Source: Sulfurospirillaceae bacterium (lineage in GTDB: Bacteria; Campylobacterota; Campylobacteria; Campylobacterales; Sulfurospirillaceae). From it: 33,366 nt of DNA. This document shows, piece after piece, positions 14,798-23,428 of the stretch; position 1 is the first letter of the stretch, and each line of letters opens with the position of its first letter. The notes below the pieces were generated by a model that ran no database searches, had not been told where the DNA came from, and saw only the letters and a list, made by a program, of their open reading frames with translations. The stretch spans positions 1 through 33,366 of the forward strand of contig JAQUVE010000013.1 of the NCBI GenBank assembly GCA_028693565.1, given 5' to 3'. The position numbers and the translations under genes were made by a program.

Positions 14798-15343
14798 ATG
14801 TTTGAAGCAACCACCATTTTAGCATGCCGTGGTCAAAATCGTGCCGTTATTGGCGGCGATGGCCAAGTGACTTTTGGTAATACCGTTTTAAAAAACAATG
14901 CCACAAAAATACGAAAACTCTATAATGGTAAAATTTTAGCTGGATTCGCAGGTAGTACTGCAGATGCTTTTAATCTATTTGATATGTTTGAGAGTATCCT
15001 GGAACAGAAAAAAGGCGATTTATACAAGTCAGTGATTGAGTTTTCCAAAGAGTGGCGTAAAGATAAAATGCTAAGACGGCTTGAAGCTATGATGATAGTT
15101 TTAGATTGTGAGCATATCTATATTTTAAGTGGAACGGGTGACGTTGTCGAACCGGAAGATGGGAAAATTGCTGCTATTGGTAGCGGGGGTAACTATGCTA
15201 TTTCTGCTGCAAGGGCGCTTGATCGTCATGCAAATTTGGATGAAGAGTCACTTGTTAAAGAGAGTCTAAAAATCGCCAGTGAGTTGTGTATTTATACCAA
15301 CGACCATATCAAAACATTTGTATTGGAAAGTAAAAACGCATGA
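14798..15343 (+). CDS. hslV: ATP-dependent protease subunit HslV (ClpQ)
   Basis: Proteolytic core of the HslUV protease, a double hexamer with N-terminal threonine nucleophiles. The protein starts [12 protein letters not shown]. In most bacteria the catalytic Thr directly follows Met; here it would be Thr5, so four residues (M-F-E-A) must be removed by more than Met aminopeptidase. The rest is canonical: [54 protein letters not shown], and ICIYTNDHI near the C-terminus. At 181 aa the length is normal. The gene overlaps hslU by four bases (ATGA), so the two subunits are translationally coupled. Confidence 0.95.
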   Translation: MFEATTILACRGQNRAVIGGDGQVTFGNTVLKNNATKIRKLYNGKILAGFAGSTADAFNLFDMFESILEQKKGDLYKSVIEFSKEWRKDKMLRRLEAMMIVLDCEHIYILSGTGDVVEPEDGKIAAIGSGGNYAISAARALDRHANLDEESLVKESLKIASELCIYTNDHIKTFVLESKNA

Positions 15344-16665
15344 ATTTAACACCAAAAGAAATTGTAGCCTACTTGGATGAGTATATTATCGGACAATTTA
15401 ATGCGAAAAAAGCTATTGCTATAGCCCTTCGTAATCGCTATAGAAGATTGAAACTTGAAGACGATATGGCTGAAGAAGTGATGCCAAAAAATATTTTAAT
15501 GATTGGCTCAACGGGTGTAGGTAAAACTGAAATTGCCAGACGTATGGCAAAAATGCTAGGCCTTCCTTTTGTTAAAGTGGAAGCTAGTAAATATACTGAA
15601 GTTGGTTTTGTAGGCCGTGATGTAGAGTCCATGGTTCGTGATTTGATGATGGCTTCAATCAATTTAGTCAAAGCCGAACATCGTGAAAAAAACCGTGACA
15701 ATATTGATGAATATGTTGAAAAAACAATTATAGAAAAGCTTTTACCACCACTGCCTAAAGGTGTTAGTGAAGAAAAAAAAGCGGATTATGAAAAAAGTTT
15801 TGAAAGGATGCGTCAAAAATTTCGTGCAAAAGAGATGGATGAACTCAAAGTCGAAGTTGAACTGTCGCAAGGAAATTCTGATTTAGGCGATTCTTCCTTA
15901 CCCCCTGAAATGATCAAAGTGCAAGAATCATTTATTAAGATATTGGGTAGTGGTCAAAATAGTATTAAAAAAGAGATGAAAGTTAAAGATGCTAAAGAAG
16001 CCCTTAAGCATGAAGCAAGTGAGAAATTACTTGATATTGAAGCTGTGAAAACTGAAGCAAGAGAGCGATGCCAAAACGGTGGCATTATTTTTATAGACGA
16101 GATTGATAAAATTGCTGTTAGTGCTTCTGCTTCACACCGCAGTGACCCTAGTAAAGAAGGTGTTCAAAGAGATTTATTACCTATCGTTGAAGGCTCTGAT
16201 GTCAATACTAAGTTTGGAACCATTAAAACAGACCATATTCTTTTTATCTCTGCAGGTGCGTTTCATGTCAGTAAGCCAAGTGATTTGATTCCTGAGTTGC
16301 AAGGTCGTTTCCCTTTGCGAGTTGAGCTCAATTCACTCACGGAAGATATTTTATATAAAATTTTAACACAACCAAAAAATTCCTTATTGCGCCAGTATGA
16401 AGCACTCTTAAATACTGAAGGTGTGAAATTAGTTTTTGAAGATGAGGCAATTTCAGCTATTGCAAAAATTGCTCAAATGACCAATGAAAAAACTGAAGAT
16501 ATTGGTGCCCGTAGACTTCATACTATTATTGAAAAAGTAATAGAAGATATTAGTTTTACTGCAGATGAACATGCTGGCAAAAGTATACATGTCACTAAAG
16601 ACTTAGTTCATGAAAAACTTGATGCTATTGTTGAAGACGAAGATAGTAGTCGATATATTTTATAA
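15340..16665 (+). CDS. hslU: HslUV protease ATPase subunit HslU (ClpY)
   Basis: AAA+ unfoldase that feeds substrates to HslV. Walker A GSTGVGKT is at 56-63 and Walker [11 protein letters not shown] near 248. The pore loop, GYVG in E. coli, is GFVG here (89-92), which keeps the aromatic gripping residue. The I-domain (about 110-235) is Lys/Glu-rich. The C-terminal tail ends SSRYIL, the segment that docks between HslV subunits (E. coli SRFIL). At 441 aa the length is standard. It is co-expressed with hslV by a 4-base overlap, and era begins ten bases after its stop. Confidence 0.96.
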   Translation: MNLTPKEIVAYLDEYIIGQFNAKKAIAIALRNRYRRLKLEDDMAEEVMPKNILMIGSTGVGKTEIARRMAKMLGLPFVKVEASKYTEVGFVGRDVESMVRDLMMASINLVKAEHREKNRDNIDEYVEKTIIEKLLPPLPKGVSEEKKADYEKSFERMRQKFRAKEMDELKVEVELSQGNSDLGDSSLPPEMIKVQESFIKILGSGQNSIKKEMKVKDAKEALKHEASEKLLDIEAVKTEARERCQNGGIIFIDEIDKIAVSASASHRSDPSKEGVQRDLLPIVEGSDVNTKFGTIKTDHILFISAGAFHVSKPSDLIPELQGRFPLRVELNSLTEDILYKILTQPKNSLLRQYEALLNTEGVKLVFEDEAISAIAKIAQMTNEKTEDIGARRLHTIIEKVIEDISFTADEHAGKSIHVTKDLVHEKLDAIVEDEDSSRYIL

Positions 16666-16674
16666 AGTGAGATA

Positions 16675-17574
16675 ATGCAAAATAAAACAAACCCTACAAA
16701 AGCTGGTTATGTTGCCGTCATTGGAAGACCGAATGCCGGCAAAAGTTCTCTTCTTAATTGGTTAATTGGCGAGAGATTAGCACTGGTTTCACACAAAGCA
16801 AATGCTACACGTAAACGTTTAAATGTTATTGCAATGCATGAGAGTACACAAATTATTTTTATAGATACTCCAGGTATTCATGAACAGGAAAGATTGCTTA
16901 ACCAGTTTATGCTTGAAGAAGCTATGAAGGCTATGGGGGATTGTGATTTAATTCTTTTTTTAGCGCCTGTAAGTGATAAAATACAACACTATATTGATTT
17001 TTTAGCACTCAACAAAAATAATACTCCTCATATCGTTTTACTCACAAAAGTTGATACTGTTTCTCAAACAGCCCTTTTTGATAAAATAACAGAATACCAA
17101 GTTTATCAAGATAAATTTCTTGCTCTCATCCCCGCATCTATCAAAAAAGGTTTTTCACGTGATTATCTTTTATCGACTATTGCAAAAGAAATGCCTGAAC
17201 ATCCTTATTTGTACGATCCCGAGATTTTAACAACTGAAATGGCTAAAGATATTTACAAAGAGTTAATCCGTGAAGCTATTTTTGAGAATACAAGTGACGA
17301 AATTCCCTATTTTGCCGATGTAATTGTTGATAAAGTTGAAGAAAAAGATACAATCGATAATATTTATGCTACAATAATTGTTGATAAAAAGAGCCAAAAG
17401 GGCATATTAATAGGAAAAAATGGCCAAACTATCAAACGAATTGGCTCACATGCAAGAGCTTCTATTGAAGAACTAACACAAAAACGTCTTTTTTTGAAAC
17501 TTGTTGTTGTCGTCAAGCAAGGTTGGAGTCAAGATAAAGAAATATTGAAAAAAATTGGTTATATTATTCAATAA
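16675..17574 (+). CDS. era: GTPase Era (30S assembly)
   Basis: Essential GTPase that binds the 3' end of 16S rRNA and checks small-subunit maturation. G1 GRPNAGKSS is at 17-25, the G2-region Thr lies in ATRKRLNVIA, G3 is DTPGIHE and G4 is TKVD (about 124-127). The C-terminal KH domain has the expected GKNGQTIKRIG loop and ends KLVVVVKQGWSQD. The 299-aa length is right for Era and excludes the double-GTPase Der. It ends the housekeeping run; a promoter at 17587 starts the secretion/competence operon. Confidence 0.96.
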   Translation: MQNKTNPTKAGYVAVIGRPNAGKSSLLNWLIGERLALVSHKANATRKRLNVIAMHESTQIIFIDTPGIHEQERLLNQFMLEEAMKAMGDCDLILFLAPVSDKIQHYIDFLALNKNNTPHIVLLTKVDTVSQTALFDKITEYQVYQDKFLALIPASIKKGFSRDYLLSTIAKEMPEHPYLYDPEILTTEMAKDIYKELIREAIFENTSDEIPYFADVIVDKVEEKDTIDNIYATIIVDKKSQKGILIGKNGQTIKRIGSHARASIEELTQKRLFLKLVVVVKQGWSQDKEILKKIGYIIQ

Positions 17575-17586
17575 AAAGAAGTATGC

Positions 17587-17592
17587 TATAAT
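17587..17592 (+). promoter_or_regulatory. -10 element of the cts/msh-like operon
   Basis: ATGCTATAAT gives a perfect TATAAT with extended TGn, 13 bases after the era stop. The predicted start near 17599 leaves ~43 bases of leader with AAAGAGG at 17627-17633 before the ATG at 17642. Confidence 0.55.
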
Positions 17593-17641
17593 ATTTTGTT
17601 TAAAAAAGATAATAAATTTTTAAAATAAAGAGGTTTTGAAA

Positions 17642-19168
17642 ATGGCTAAAGCTGAAGAAAAGCGTTATAGCTCAGAAGTTATATCTATTGACCCTTTATC
17701 TCTGGTTTCGTATGCGTATTCAAAAAATGAAATTAAACTTCAAAAAATAGAGAAAAGCGACAAAAATTCTTTTTATATCTCTTATATTCAATCCCGCGAT
17801 ATTATCAGTGCAACCATAGATATAAGTAGAAATATTCCTGATTCTGATTTAAAAGATGCCATTGAAATTAAAGTATATGACGAACTTGCTCTAGATTCAT
17901 CAATTGAATATGCTATCACATACCTCGAAACAGAATCAAAAGATTCTAAAAATCGAACTTTTAATATTTTTATTATTGATGTAAGCCTTGTAACTTCAAA
18001 ATTAGCACCTATTAAAGAAAAGACGAGATATATTGATTATGTAACCGTGGCACCTTTTTTAGTAAAATCTCTCTATTTAAAAAATTTTATTGAACCGGAA
18101 GGTACACATTGCTTTATTTATTTTCAAAAAAACGATGCTTTTTTAGCTATTTATAAAGGTGGACAATATATTTATTCAAAATCTTTACACTATTCGCTCA
18201 AAGAAATTAATGAAAAATTTTGTGAGCTTATTGGTGAAAGAGTAGACGAAGAAGATTTTTACAAAATCTTAACCAATGAAGGTTTAAAAGCTACAAATTC
18301 CTTATTTCAACAAAATTTAATGCAACTTTTTGGTGAAATATTTTTGTATATTAATGATGTTTTAGTCTTTACTAAACGATCTTACAATATAGACTTTATT
18401 GATAAAATGTATATTGGTTCAGAAATAGGCTCTTTTGCTGGAATTGAAGAGTATGCAAAAAGCTACTTAGGCCTTGAAGCATTTGATTTTAATTTTAGCA
18501 TTGCTATCAATTCGAAAGAATGGTATATTGACCAAATTCATATATTAATGATGCTAAGTGCTCAAATATATATGGAAAATCCAGATGATAATCTTAATTT
18601 CTCTATTTATCGAAGACCGCCACCTCTTACTAAAAGACCCGTAGGTAAACTTTTAGGTGTTTTAGTCGCAAGTATTATCTTATCATTAGCTTATCCAGCT
18701 TTTCAAATAGCCTATAATGCATATCTAAATATAGTTTTATCGAAATCAACAGAAAGCTACAACAATACTTTTAAAAAAACCTCAAGCATTAGGGATCAAC
18801 TTGGTTTACTAAAGATAGAAAAAGAAAAAGTAGATTCTTTACTTAAAAATGAAACATCAAAGTTTGAATTTCGGAAAAAACTGTTAAAAGAGATCTATAA
18901 TAAAAAGATTACCTATCCTATGAAAGCCAAAATGCTATTGGAAATTTTTGAGTTATCAAATGCTAATGACAATAAAATTGAGTCACTAGCATTTAAACAA
19001 AATGTTCTTAGCTTATCTATTCGCAATAAAAATGAAAAGAAGATTACTGAGTTTATCAAAGATTTAACAGCACTCAAAAAATATAAAATCAATACTGACA
19101 AAATCACAAAAGACGATCTATTAAAGCTCTATACAAGTACCATATTTATAGGACTAACTGATGAATAG
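17642..19168 (+). CDS. PilM-PilN fusion / GspL-MshI-like inner-membrane alignment protein
   Basis: A 508-aa protein. Residues ~1-320 are cytoplasmic and resemble the actin-like fold of PilM/GspL in secondary-structure pattern. The Pro/Arg-rich joint IYRRPPPLTKRPVGK precedes one membrane helix (about 336-360), then a coiled coil (370-425) and an alpha/beta tail with PilN-like layout. Separate PilM and PilN proteins are thus joined in one chain, as in GspL and MshI. It should couple the ATPase to the periplasmic alignment complex. The call rests largely on topology and on the following PilO-, PilP- and secretin-like genes; sequence similarity is low. ATG at 17642 (eight bases after AAAGAGG) is preferred to TTG at 17636. 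The next gene overlaps it by eight bases. Confidence 0.65.
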   Translation: MAKAEEKRYSSEVISIDPLSLVSYAYSKNEIKLQKIEKSDKNSFYISYIQSRDIISATIDISRNIPDSDLKDAIEIKVYDELALDSSIEYAITYLETESKDSKNRTFNIFIIDVSLVTSKLAPIKEKTRYIDYVTVAPFLVKSLYLKNFIEPEGTHCFIYFQKNDAFLAIYKGGQYIYSKSLHYSLKEINEKFCELIGERVDEEDFYKILTNEGLKATNSLFQQNLMQLFGEIFLYINDVLVFTKRSYNIDFIDKMYIGSEIGSFAGIEEYAKSYLGLEAFDFNFSIAINSKEWYIDQIHILMMLSAQIYMENPDDNLNFSIYRRPPPLTKRPVGKLLGVLVASIILSLAYPAFQIAYNAYLNIVLSKSTESYNNTFKKTSSIRDQLGLLKIEKEKVDSLLKNETSKFEFRKKLLKEIYNKKITYPMKAKMLLEIFELSNANDNKIESLAFKQNVLSLSIRNKNEKKITEFIKDLTALKKYKINTDKITKDDLLKLYTSTIFIGLTDE

Positions 19169-19808
19169 CATTGACCACCTTTTAGATAAAATTGATCAAT
19201 TTTTGGATGGCAAAAAAAGTAGTGAATTAACTTTAATTTTTCTCTTGCTATTTCTTTTCGTAGGGTATATCTCTTATAGTTATGTTTATCCTATCAGTGA
19301 TAAGATGTTAAAACAAACCATGCGCAATACCAATGCGATAACAAAAAATCTTCAAAATGAAGTGTCATATTTTAATTCTGTCTCTAAAGATGGAGACGAA
19401 CATTTTTTTCTCAAACAAGTCAAAAACGATATTGAAAACTCTAAAGTTTTTTTGGAAAAAACAACCTATACTAATGCTTATGTTGACAACAAACTTAAAG
19501 AGCTCTCTTATTTACTTTTTAATGATGAAAACTGGGCTAAATTTTTAAACTCAATTACACAACTAGCACAAAAATATTCTGTTAATATTATGGTTATTGA
19601 AAATAAAATCAATGAACCAAGTATTCAAAAAATTGAACAGATTTTGAATTTAAAAGTTGATTTCAATGGTCAATTTCCCAATATTATGAAATTTATAAAT
19701 GCTATCGAAGAGAGTGAACTGGTTGTCGATATATATGACATCAACTGTATAGGTCAACAAAACATAACAGGCCAAATTAATATTGCTGTTTGGGGGATGA
19801 AGTATTGA
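19161..19808 (+). CDS. PilO/MshJ-like inner-membrane alignment protein
   Basis: 215 aa with PilO topology: a short cytoplasmic tail (1-22), one membrane helix (LTLIFLLLFLFVGYISYSYV, 23-42), a coiled-coil region (about 50-110) and a small alpha/beta domain ending with a strand (GQINIAVWGMKY). In type IV pilus and type II systems PilO/GspM pairs with PilN/GspL to form the periplasmic alignment ring. Identity is inferred from size, topology and position between the PilM-N fusion (8-base overlap) and a PilP-like gene (4-base TTGA overlap). The primary sequence alone would not be enough. Confidence 0.6.
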   Translation: MNSIDHLLDKIDQFLDGKKSSELTLIFLLLFLFVGYISYSYVYPISDKMLKQTMRNTNAITKNLQNEVSYFNSVSKDGDEHFFLKQVKNDIENSKVFLEKTTYTNAYVDNKLKELSYLLFNDENWAKFLNSITQLAQKYSVNIMVIENKINEPSIQKIEQILNLKVDFNGQFPNIMKFINAIEESELVVDIYDINCIGQQNITGQINIAVWGMKY

Positions 19809-20227
19809 AAACTTTTCTTAAAATACTTTGTAGTGTCACCTTTTTATTTGATTTAATATATGCAAAAAATATTTTATCAATGGGAAATGAAGTCAAAGAA
19901 TATGACACTATTTTTGAAAAAATTGCAGAAAAAAGAATTGGTATACAATCCTCATCAATTGATGCGATTTCTAATCCATTTATTCTAAACAATAGTGCAA
20001 CTATCGCTGATGATAATAATACACCCAATACTTCTTACCAATTAGAAGCAACCATCAATCAACACGCAAAAATAAATGGTAATTGGTATAAAATTCACCA
20101 AAGAGTAGGAGAATTTAAATTGGTTAAAGTTAATCCAGATAGTATTATTCTCCATAATGAAGCTGAAAGAAAAGAAATTTTTATAAGGACCAAAGATGCA
20201 AGCAATATCAAAATATTTTCCAAATAA
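19805..20227 (+). CDS. ctsR: CtsR/MshK/PilP-like small periplasmic protein
   Basis: 140 aa, exported: MKTFLKILCSVTFLFDLIYA is a typical signal peptide with a likely cut after the last Ala. The mature part has a C-terminal beta-rich unit (ATINQHAKINGNWYKIHQR, then VNPDSIILHNEAERKEIFI) like the PilP/GspC homology region that contacts the secretin. The gene lies just before the secretin gene, where C. jejuni has ctsR and MSHA operons have mshK. The TTG at 19805 is chosen: GGGGG lies eight bases upstream, it overlaps the previous stop as TTGA, and a TTG at 19790 would put five polar residues before the signal peptide. The symbol rests on synteny. Confidence 0.6.
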   Translation: MKTFLKILCSVTFLFDLIYAKNILSMGNEVKEYDTIFEKIAEKRIGIQSSSIDAISNPFILNNSATIADDNNTPNTSYQLEATINQHAKINGNWYKIHQRVGEFKLVKVNPDSIILHNEAERKEIFIRTKDASNIKIFSK

Positions 20228-21713
20228 ATTGATTATCTTAGTGGCTATATTAGCCCTAGGTCTAACAACTTTAAATGCTGTTGAAAAAAGTAAAACATGT
20301 GCCTATAGAACATTTAATATTAAAACAAATAACAAAGCAACTGCTAATGAACTTCTCTCTGAATTAGCTGATATGTGTGATTTTAGCATAGTAGTAAAAG
20401 ACAATGAAGCTGCTAAAATTCTAGAAAAAAATTTAAGTGGTATTAACATTAAAAATCTCTCACTTGTTGAAATTTTTCAAATTGTTTTATCTGATAATGA
20501 TCTCTTCTTTTCATATGATCAAAATTTTCTCAAAATTTCTGCTTTAAGTACTCGAACATTTAAAGTTGATTATATTACCTCTATTCGTGAAGGCAAAGCT
20601 ATTCTTAATGCTTCAGTAGACGCTTCTCCCACTGAAGAAGGTGGCAAACGTGATGTAACGGCTCAAGCTCAAAATATGATAACTTCTAATGATACATTTG
20701 ATTTTTGGAAAACTATTGCTACTGAGCTTACTGCCATACTTAATACAGGTGCAGAAGGATATAAAACACAAGCTCCTATCATTAATCCAAATGCTGGAAT
20801 TATTACAGTTACCGCAACTAAAAAACAACTGAGTCGTGTTGAGGATTATTTAAATCTAATGGAAGAGCGTTTACATAAACAAGTTCTTATCGATGTCTCT
20901 ATTATATCTGTTGACCTCACTGCTAGTAATAATACGGGTGTTGATTGGAGTAAATTTTCTTTATCATTCAATAGTGATTCAACATTTAGTAATAATTTAG
21001 ATTATGCCAATGCAAACCATAGTATTTTTAGTCAAAATCGCGGTACTACTTCTGGCTCAAACAGCCTTACAATTCTTAATGGAGCAGCTTTCTCAATAGC
21101 TGGACTTATAGACTTTCTAGGGACAAATGGTGAAACAAAAGTTGTCTCAAGCCCTAAAGTATTAACGCTGAACAATCAACAAGCACTTATTACTATTGGT
21201 GACAATATCAACTATCGTGTTCCTAAAGAAACGGCTAATACTGCGGCTTCTTCTAATACTCTATTGACAACAACTTATAGCAATTATTCTATCTTTATTG
21301 GTGTATTACTCAATATTACTCCAGAAATTTCTGAAAACAACGAAATTATTTTGCGAATCAATCCTTCTGTCAGTAATTTTAAATATGCAGCTGATGATGC
21401 ACGTACTGCAACCGATACAGCAAGAGTTATTGCCCCAGACACTAAAGAAAAAAAGCTATCAACCGTTGTTAAAGTCAAAGATGGAAGTACCATTATTTTA
21501 GGAGGACTGATTACGGATAGTAAAGGTAAAGATGATAATAGTGTTCCTCTTCTCAGTAGCATTCCTCTTCTTGGTGAAGCATTTAAACATTCTGCTGATA
21601 CATTGAAAAAAAGTGAGCTTATCTTTGTTATAACCCCTAAAATTATTGGAGCCAAGGGTACGGATAAAGCATCACTAAAAGATTTGGGATTTAGTCAAAA
21701 AGTCTATGAATAA
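20196..21713 (+). CDS. ctsD: Outer-membrane secretin of the competence/MSHA-like system
   Basis: Forms the outer-membrane gate for the pseudopilus or incoming DNA. 505 aa: a signal peptide (cut near TTLNA, residue 28), an STN-type domain (about 45-115), an N1-like domain, then the secretin core (VLIDVSIISVDLTASNNTGVD, VVSSPKVLTLNNQQALITIG, and VKDGSTIILGGLITD). The C-terminal signature VPLLSSIPLLGEAFK is followed by KSELIFVITPKII. The short N-terminal part and its place before an ExeA-type ATPase match MshL and C. jejuni CtsD rather than PilQ. The ATG at 20196 has AAGGA upstream and overlaps ctsR by 32 bases; ctsP overlaps its end by 8. Confidence 0.88.
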   Translation: MQAISKYFPNKLIILVAILALGLTTLNAVEKSKTCAYRTFNIKTNNKATANELLSELADMCDFSIVVKDNEAAKILEKNLSGINIKNLSLVEIFQIVLSDNDLFFSYDQNFLKISALSTRTFKVDYITSIREGKAILNASVDASPTEEGGKRDVTAQAQNMITSNDTFDFWKTIATELTAILNTGAEGYKTQAPIINPNAGIITVTATKKQLSRVEDYLNLMEERLHKQVLIDVSIISVDLTASNNTGVDWSKFSLSFNSDSTFSNNLDYANANHSIFSQNRGTTSGSNSLTILNGAAFSIAGLIDFLGTNGETKVVSSPKVLTLNNQQALITIGDNINYRVPKETANTAASSNTLLTTTYSNYSIFIGVLLNITPEISENNEIILRINPSVSNFKYAADDARTATDTARVIAPDTKEKKLSTVVKVKDGSTIILGGLITDSKGKDDNSVPLLSSIPLLGEAFKHSADTLKKSELIFVITPKIIGAKGTDKASLKDLGFSQKVYE

Positions 21714-22512
21714 TAACTATAGTCATTTAAAATCCATCTTTGTAGATGGTGAAGTATTTGATTATGTTAATTTGGATCAATCAGCAATTACATATGATAG
21801 GCTGGTTCAAACGCTTGATAAGCCCTTAAAATTAATACTTTTTTATGGAAAACCTGGAACTGGAAAAACATTTTTATTACAAAAAATATTTAATGATCTT
21901 AAACAGAAAAAAAAGATCATTTTTTTTCCAAGACCCTTTTTTGATGAAAAAATATTTATTAAAGCGCTTTATGAAAATACTTTTCATGAAGTTGCGCCTG
22001 AGATATCTACATACGATGAATTTCTCTTTCTAGTTAGCAAACGCATCACAAAAGAAAATACCATTACTGTTTTAATTGATGAAGCACAATTATACCCAGG
22101 TGAGCTTATTGAAAAAATAAGACTTATGGCAGATTCACGTCTTTTTAAATTTTTATTTACAGTACATAAAACAGAAAAAGAAGATATTTTGGCAAAAGAT
22201 TATTTTCAAACACGTATATGGGAAACAATAGAAATTGACAATGCATCTTTAAATGAAATTAAAACTTATATAGAAAAAAAATTGCTGTTTCATAATCGAT
22301 TTGAATTTCTTAATCTCTTCAAAGATAAACATTTTAAGCTAATTCTTCAATTAACTAAAGGAAATCTTCGTACAATTAATAAGTTGATGTACAAGTTATT
22401 TGAAATTTTAGAGTATTATGACCAATATAAGCCATCAAGTATCAAGGCTAATTCTCTACATGTTAAATATATTGAAATGGCTGGTATTAGTTTAGGAATG
22501 TTACATGCTTAG
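21706..22512 (+). CDS. ctsP: AAA ATPase CtsP (MshM/ExeA-like)
   Basis: 268-aa cytoplasmic AAA ATPase. Walker A GKPGTGKT is near 48-55, Walker B TVLIDEAQLYP near 120, and a sensor-like segment (TKGNLRTINKLMYKLFEILE) near 220. It resembles MshM and the ATPase half of ExeA but lacks ExeA's periplasmic peptidoglycan-binding half. In C. jejuni the protein at this place, CtsP, is required for transformation and works with CtsX. The same pairing is likely here because ctsX follows with an 8-base overlap and carries the membrane anchor that CtsP lacks. Confidence 0.82.
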   Translation: MNNNYSHLKSIFVDGEVFDYVNLDQSAITYDRLVQTLDKPLKLILFYGKPGTGKTFLLQKIFNDLKQKKKIIFFPRPFFDEKIFIKALYENTFHEVAPEISTYDEFLFLVSKRITKENTITVLIDEAQLYPGELIEKIRLMADSRLFKFLFTVHKTEKEDILAKDYFQTRIWETIEIDNASLNEIKTYIEKKLLFHNRFEFLNLFKDKHFKLILQLTKGNLRTINKLMYKLFEILEYYDQYKPSSIKANSLHVKYIEMAGISLGMLHA

Positions 22513-23368
22513 TGCATCTGAAATTGCAGACTTAGAAAGAAAGGTTGCACATTATCGCTTTAAACGTAAGGCTCATTATCTTGTATATGCTTTACTTGTT
22601 ATTGTTTTTCTTGGTATCATGGTTTATACTTACTCTATTTTTGATAAGAAACCTATTATCAAAACCAACCAAATGGACAATAATGTTACAGCAACATTAA
22701 CGCAATTAGTCAAACCTTCGCCCACAATTATTCCTGAAAGTCCTGTCTCTACTTCTGAAAAAATACTGACTTCTGAAGAAAATGACATTAATAACTCTGT
22801 AACTGAGACATTAGAATTACGTCTTCCAACTATTAAAACTCCTAAGCAACAAAAGGAAGAAAATTTTAAACCTAAAGATTTTACAAATACATCTCAAGAA
22901 GAAAAAAATTCTCACAAAGATTTAATACTCAAAGTACCTACTAAAATCGAAGAACCACCATACTATCGTGGGAATGAAGAAAAAATTGAGTCCACAATGC
23001 TTGCTCCACCTGCACTTTTGATGGATGATACTGTCAAAAGTAAAATTACAATTGAAACACAAGAAATTAATTCTATCCAATATTTAAAAGATAAGTTTGA
23101 AAAAACACATAATATCATTTTTGCTTTAATGCTCGCAGAAGAGAATTATCTTAATAAAAAATATGATGAAAGTTTAAAATGGTCCCTTATGGCTAATTCA
23201 ATAGATGCTGAAAATGAAAAAAGCTGGCTATGGTTTGCTAAATCAAAAATGAAATTAGGAAAACAAAATGATGCAATAACAGCTCTTGAATCCTATTTGA
23301 AAAACAATAAATCAGCTGCAGCTCAATCTTTATTAAACCAAATTACTATGGGTGAATTTCATGATTAA
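22505..23368 (+). CDS. ctsX: CtsX/MshN-like membrane-anchored TPR protein
   Basis: 287 aa, type II membrane topology: basic N-terminus (1-22), one membrane helix (HYLVYALLVIVFLGIMVYTY, 23-42), a Pro/Thr/Lys-rich disordered periplasmic stretch (about 50-185), and a C-terminal helical region (190-282) with TPR-like repeats, e.g. ALMLAEENYLNKKYDESLKW and AKSKMKLGKQNDAITALESY. MshN has the same plan. C. jejuni CtsX is, as I recall, shorter, so the TPR part may be a lineage difference. It overlaps ctsP by eight bases. The symbol comes from gene order; the direct sequence evidence is for an anchored TPR protein. Confidence 0.68.
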   Translation: MLSASEIADLERKVAHYRFKRKAHYLVYALLVIVFLGIMVYTYSIFDKKPIIKTNQMDNNVTATLTQLVKPSPTIIPESPVSTSEKILTSEENDINNSVTETLELRLPTIKTPKQQKEENFKPKDFTNTSQEEKNSHKDLILKVPTKIEEPPYYRGNEEKIESTMLAPPALLMDDTVKSKITIETQEINSIQYLKDKFEKTHNIIFALMLAEENYLNKKYDESLKWSLMANSIDAENEKSWLWFAKSKMKLGKQNDAITALESYLKNNKSAAAQSLLNQITMGEFHD

Positions 23369-23394
23369 TATTTTATTTAGCTTTAGAAAAATGA

Positions 23395-23400
23395 TACAAT
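23395..23400 (+). promoter_or_regulatory. Possible internal promoter before ctsE
   Basis: TGATACAAT (TACAAT with TGn) lies in the 60-base gap before ctsE, the only real gap in the operon. The start would be near 23407 with a ~22-base leader and only a weak ribosome site (GGT). It could let ctsEF be made apart from the upstream genes. Confidence 0.3.
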
Positions 23401-23428
23401 GATAAAAATAAGTCAAGATTGGTAAAAT

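Noticed and set aside
21284-21655. 123-codon open frame opposite the secretin gene
   Set aside because: It is antisense to the conserved secretin core, lacks a ribosome site, and is a by-product of the secretin's codon use.
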